Shown: piece by piece, positions 4,353-5,751 of the stretch
Layout of the letters: each line of letters begins with the position of its first letter
Position numbering within the stretch: position 1 is the stretch's first letter
Assembly (NCBI GenBank): GCA_030598885.1
Contig: JAUVOZ010000131.1
Coordinates: 1-5,751 of the forward strand
Length of the DNA: 5,751 bases
Source: Anaerolineae bacterium
Lineage (GTDB): Bacteria > Chloroflexota > Anaerolineae > Anaerolineales > E44-bin32
Direction: 5' to 3'
Made by a program: the position numbers and the translations under genes
The notes under the pieces: model-generated
The model's input: the letters and a program-made list of their open reading frames with translations, nothing else
Database searches by the model: none
What the model was told of the DNA's origin: nothing

Positions 4353-5751
4353 ATGAAGGTACGCACAAGATTAGCTTTCGGATTCATATTAATGTCCCTA
4401 CTCATATGGACAACTGCCTTTCTTGCTAGTAATACATACAGGCAGATCCACAATAAATTTAAATTATTAGAGGAAGATATTATTCCTGGCGCAATTGCAA
4501 TGAGCGATATGAGTGGAGCAGCCACCCAAATAGCACATAAAATCATGGATTACATAATAACCGGGGATGCTGAAGCTAAAGCAGATGTTTTTTTAGCTAC
4601 TGATTTGCTTGTGGATAGCTTAACATCACATGCGGAACATGAAACCGGAATCGGTTACCAAGAAGGAGAAGCTTCTGAGAAGTTATTAAAAGAGGGGAAC
4701 GAATTAATTTCTGTAGCTGAAGAGATTATTAATCTGAAAGACCAGGGAGTATCTATAGATAACCTATTGAGAAAGGAGGAGGGTGAGTTTCATGCAGCAC
4801 TAAATACTTTTCTTGAATATGTGGCGAGATATCGAGTAGAGCATTTCGAAGAGCTAGCAGAAGTAGAAGAAGCTGTCCATGAAGCACATTTTTCTGGTGT
4901 GCAGTCTCTATTTATAGCAACCGGTTTTACTACACTCTTGGCTGCTGCTGTTGCATTCTTTGCATCAAGGTCGATTGTAAATCCGATTCATGCTCTGCAT
5001 AGAGGTACGGAGATAATAGGACAGGGCAACTTGGATTATAAAGTCGGCACAAATGCAAAGGATGAAATCGGTCAGCTTTCAAGAGCCTTCGACCAGATGA
5101 CCGAAAATCTAACAAAAAATATTTATGAAATTAGCAATCTCAGAGAAGAAATTATGATGCGTAAGCAGGCGGAGGAGGCGCTGCGGGAAAGCGAGCAACG
5201 CTTTGATCTGGCGGTTAAGGGTTCAAGCGATGGTTTTTGGGATCGAAAAATTATAGACGACACAGAATGGTGGTCTCCACGATACTATGAATTGCTCGGA
5301 TATGAAGATGGGGAGATCGAATCCAGCTACGAAAAATTCACCGAGCTGCTGCACCCGGAAGACAGAGACTGGGTAGTTGAGGTGGAACAAGCTCACCTTG
5401 AGAAACATGTGCCCTTCGATATCCAATATCGACTTCTCACCAAATCCGGTGAATATCGCTATTTCCGAGTGCGCGCCCAGGCGATTTGGGATGGAAACGA
5501 CAACCCCATCCGAATAGCCGGCTCCATCCATGACATCACCGAACGGGTGCGGTTTGAGAAAGACCTCAAGCAATCAGAGGAGCGTTTCAGAGAATTGATC
5601 GAGAAAGCCGGAATAGGGATATCGATTGATGATGTAGAAGGTAATCTCGTATACGTTAACCAAACTTTCGCCGACATCCACGGTTACCCCATCGAAGAAA
5701 TCCATGAACAACCTCTTCAATCACTGACCCATCCTGATGATGTTGAAAGAG
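4353..5751 (+). CDS. Membrane sensor with HAMP and PAS domains, probable histidine kinase (3' truncated)
   Basis: The frame is open from the ATG to the window end; 466 residues are visible. A short basic N-terminus (KVRTR) precedes TM1 at about 8-25. Residues 26-183 form an extracytoplasmic, strongly helical acidic domain with the motif YIITGDAEAKADVF (67-80), typical of four-helix-bundle chemosensory-type sensors. TM2 is at about 184-204. HAMP is at about 205-257 (SIVNPI at the start, DEIGQL at 237-242). A signalling helix follows (258-285, with RKQAEEALRESEQRF). PAS 1 spans about 283-398, with WSPRYYELLGY, LHPEDRDWV and the PAC motif YRLLTKSGEYRYFRV ending in SIHDITER. PAS 2 starts at about 408 (EERFRELIEKAGIGIS, HGYPIEEI, THPDDVER) and is cut. 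This arrangement usually ends in HisKA-HATPase, less often in GGDEF; the window does not show which. It probably signals to the REC-REC regulator 200 nt upstream. The first 800 bases are clearly AT-richer than the PAS-coding part. Confidence 0.88.
   Translation, partial: MKVRTRLAFGFILMSLLIWTTAFLASNTYRQIHNKFKLLEEDIIPGAIAMSDMSGAATQIAHKIMDYIITGDAEAKADVFLATDLLVDSLTSHAEHETGIGYQEGEASEKLLKEGNELISVAEEIINLKDQGVSIDNLLRKEEGEFHAALNTFLEYVARYRVEHFEELAEVEEAVHEAHFSGVQSLFIATGFTTLLAAAVAFFASRSIVNPIHALHRGTEIIGQGNLDYKVGTNAKDEIGQLSRAFDQMTENLTKNIYEISNLREEIMMRKQAEEALRESEQRFDLAVKGSSDGFWDRKIIDDTEWWSPRYYELLGYEDGEIESSYEKFTELLHPEDRDWVVEVEQAHLEKHVPFDIQYRLLTKSGEYRYFRVRAQAIWDGNDNPIRIAGSIHDITERVRFEKDLKQSEERFRELIEKAGIGISIDDVEGNLVYVNQTFADIHGYPIEEIHEQPLQSLTHPDDVER

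Overview
The window looks like a bacterial chromosome segment from a genome with moderate GC and loose gene packing. All recognisable genes lie on the + strand. About 2 kb of the 5.75 kb is non-coding and carries palindromes and short repeats. The MoeA-type molybdopterin enzyme fused to a periplasmic-binding-protein-like domain, a possible bacterial GPP34 protein, a double-receiver response regulator, a multi-PAS sensor and degenerate G-rich short repeats together would fit an anaerobic or facultative lineage such as Chloroflexota. That assignment is an inference from family content, not something the sequence proves.

Layout. (1) 2-1183: 3' part of a molybdenum/tungsten cofactor protein, with MoeA domains III/IV followed by a PBP-like domain. 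(2) 1184-1932: non-coding. It holds two related palindromic modules in divergent orientation (about 1215-1375), then a bulged stem capped by a UUCG tetraloop followed by a terminator-like hairpin and T-tract (1607-1683), which is a candidate small RNA or attenuator. (3) 1933-2613: a 226-residue protein that I read as GPP34-like with moderate confidence. (4) 2614-3381: non-coding. It holds two abutting perfect palindromes (2861-2888), more dyads, and a 19-nt direct repeat copied 61 nt apart. (5) 3382-4152: a REC-REC response regulator interrupted by an in-frame TGA at codon 68. (6) 4153-4352: a G-rich degenerate short-repeat tract. (7) 4353-5751: a membrane sensor with TM, periplasmic helical domain, TM, HAMP, PAS/PAC and PAS, which runs off the window end.

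The last two loci probably form one signalling module. A membrane sensor, probably a histidine kinase, sits about 200 bp downstream of a regulator made only of receiver domains, which suggests a phosphorelay. The most unusual point is that the first receiver is split by a TGA immediately followed by GTG in the same frame, with all catalytic receiver residues kept on both sides. Nothing in the window is a clear mobile element, CRISPR array, tRNA or rRNA.
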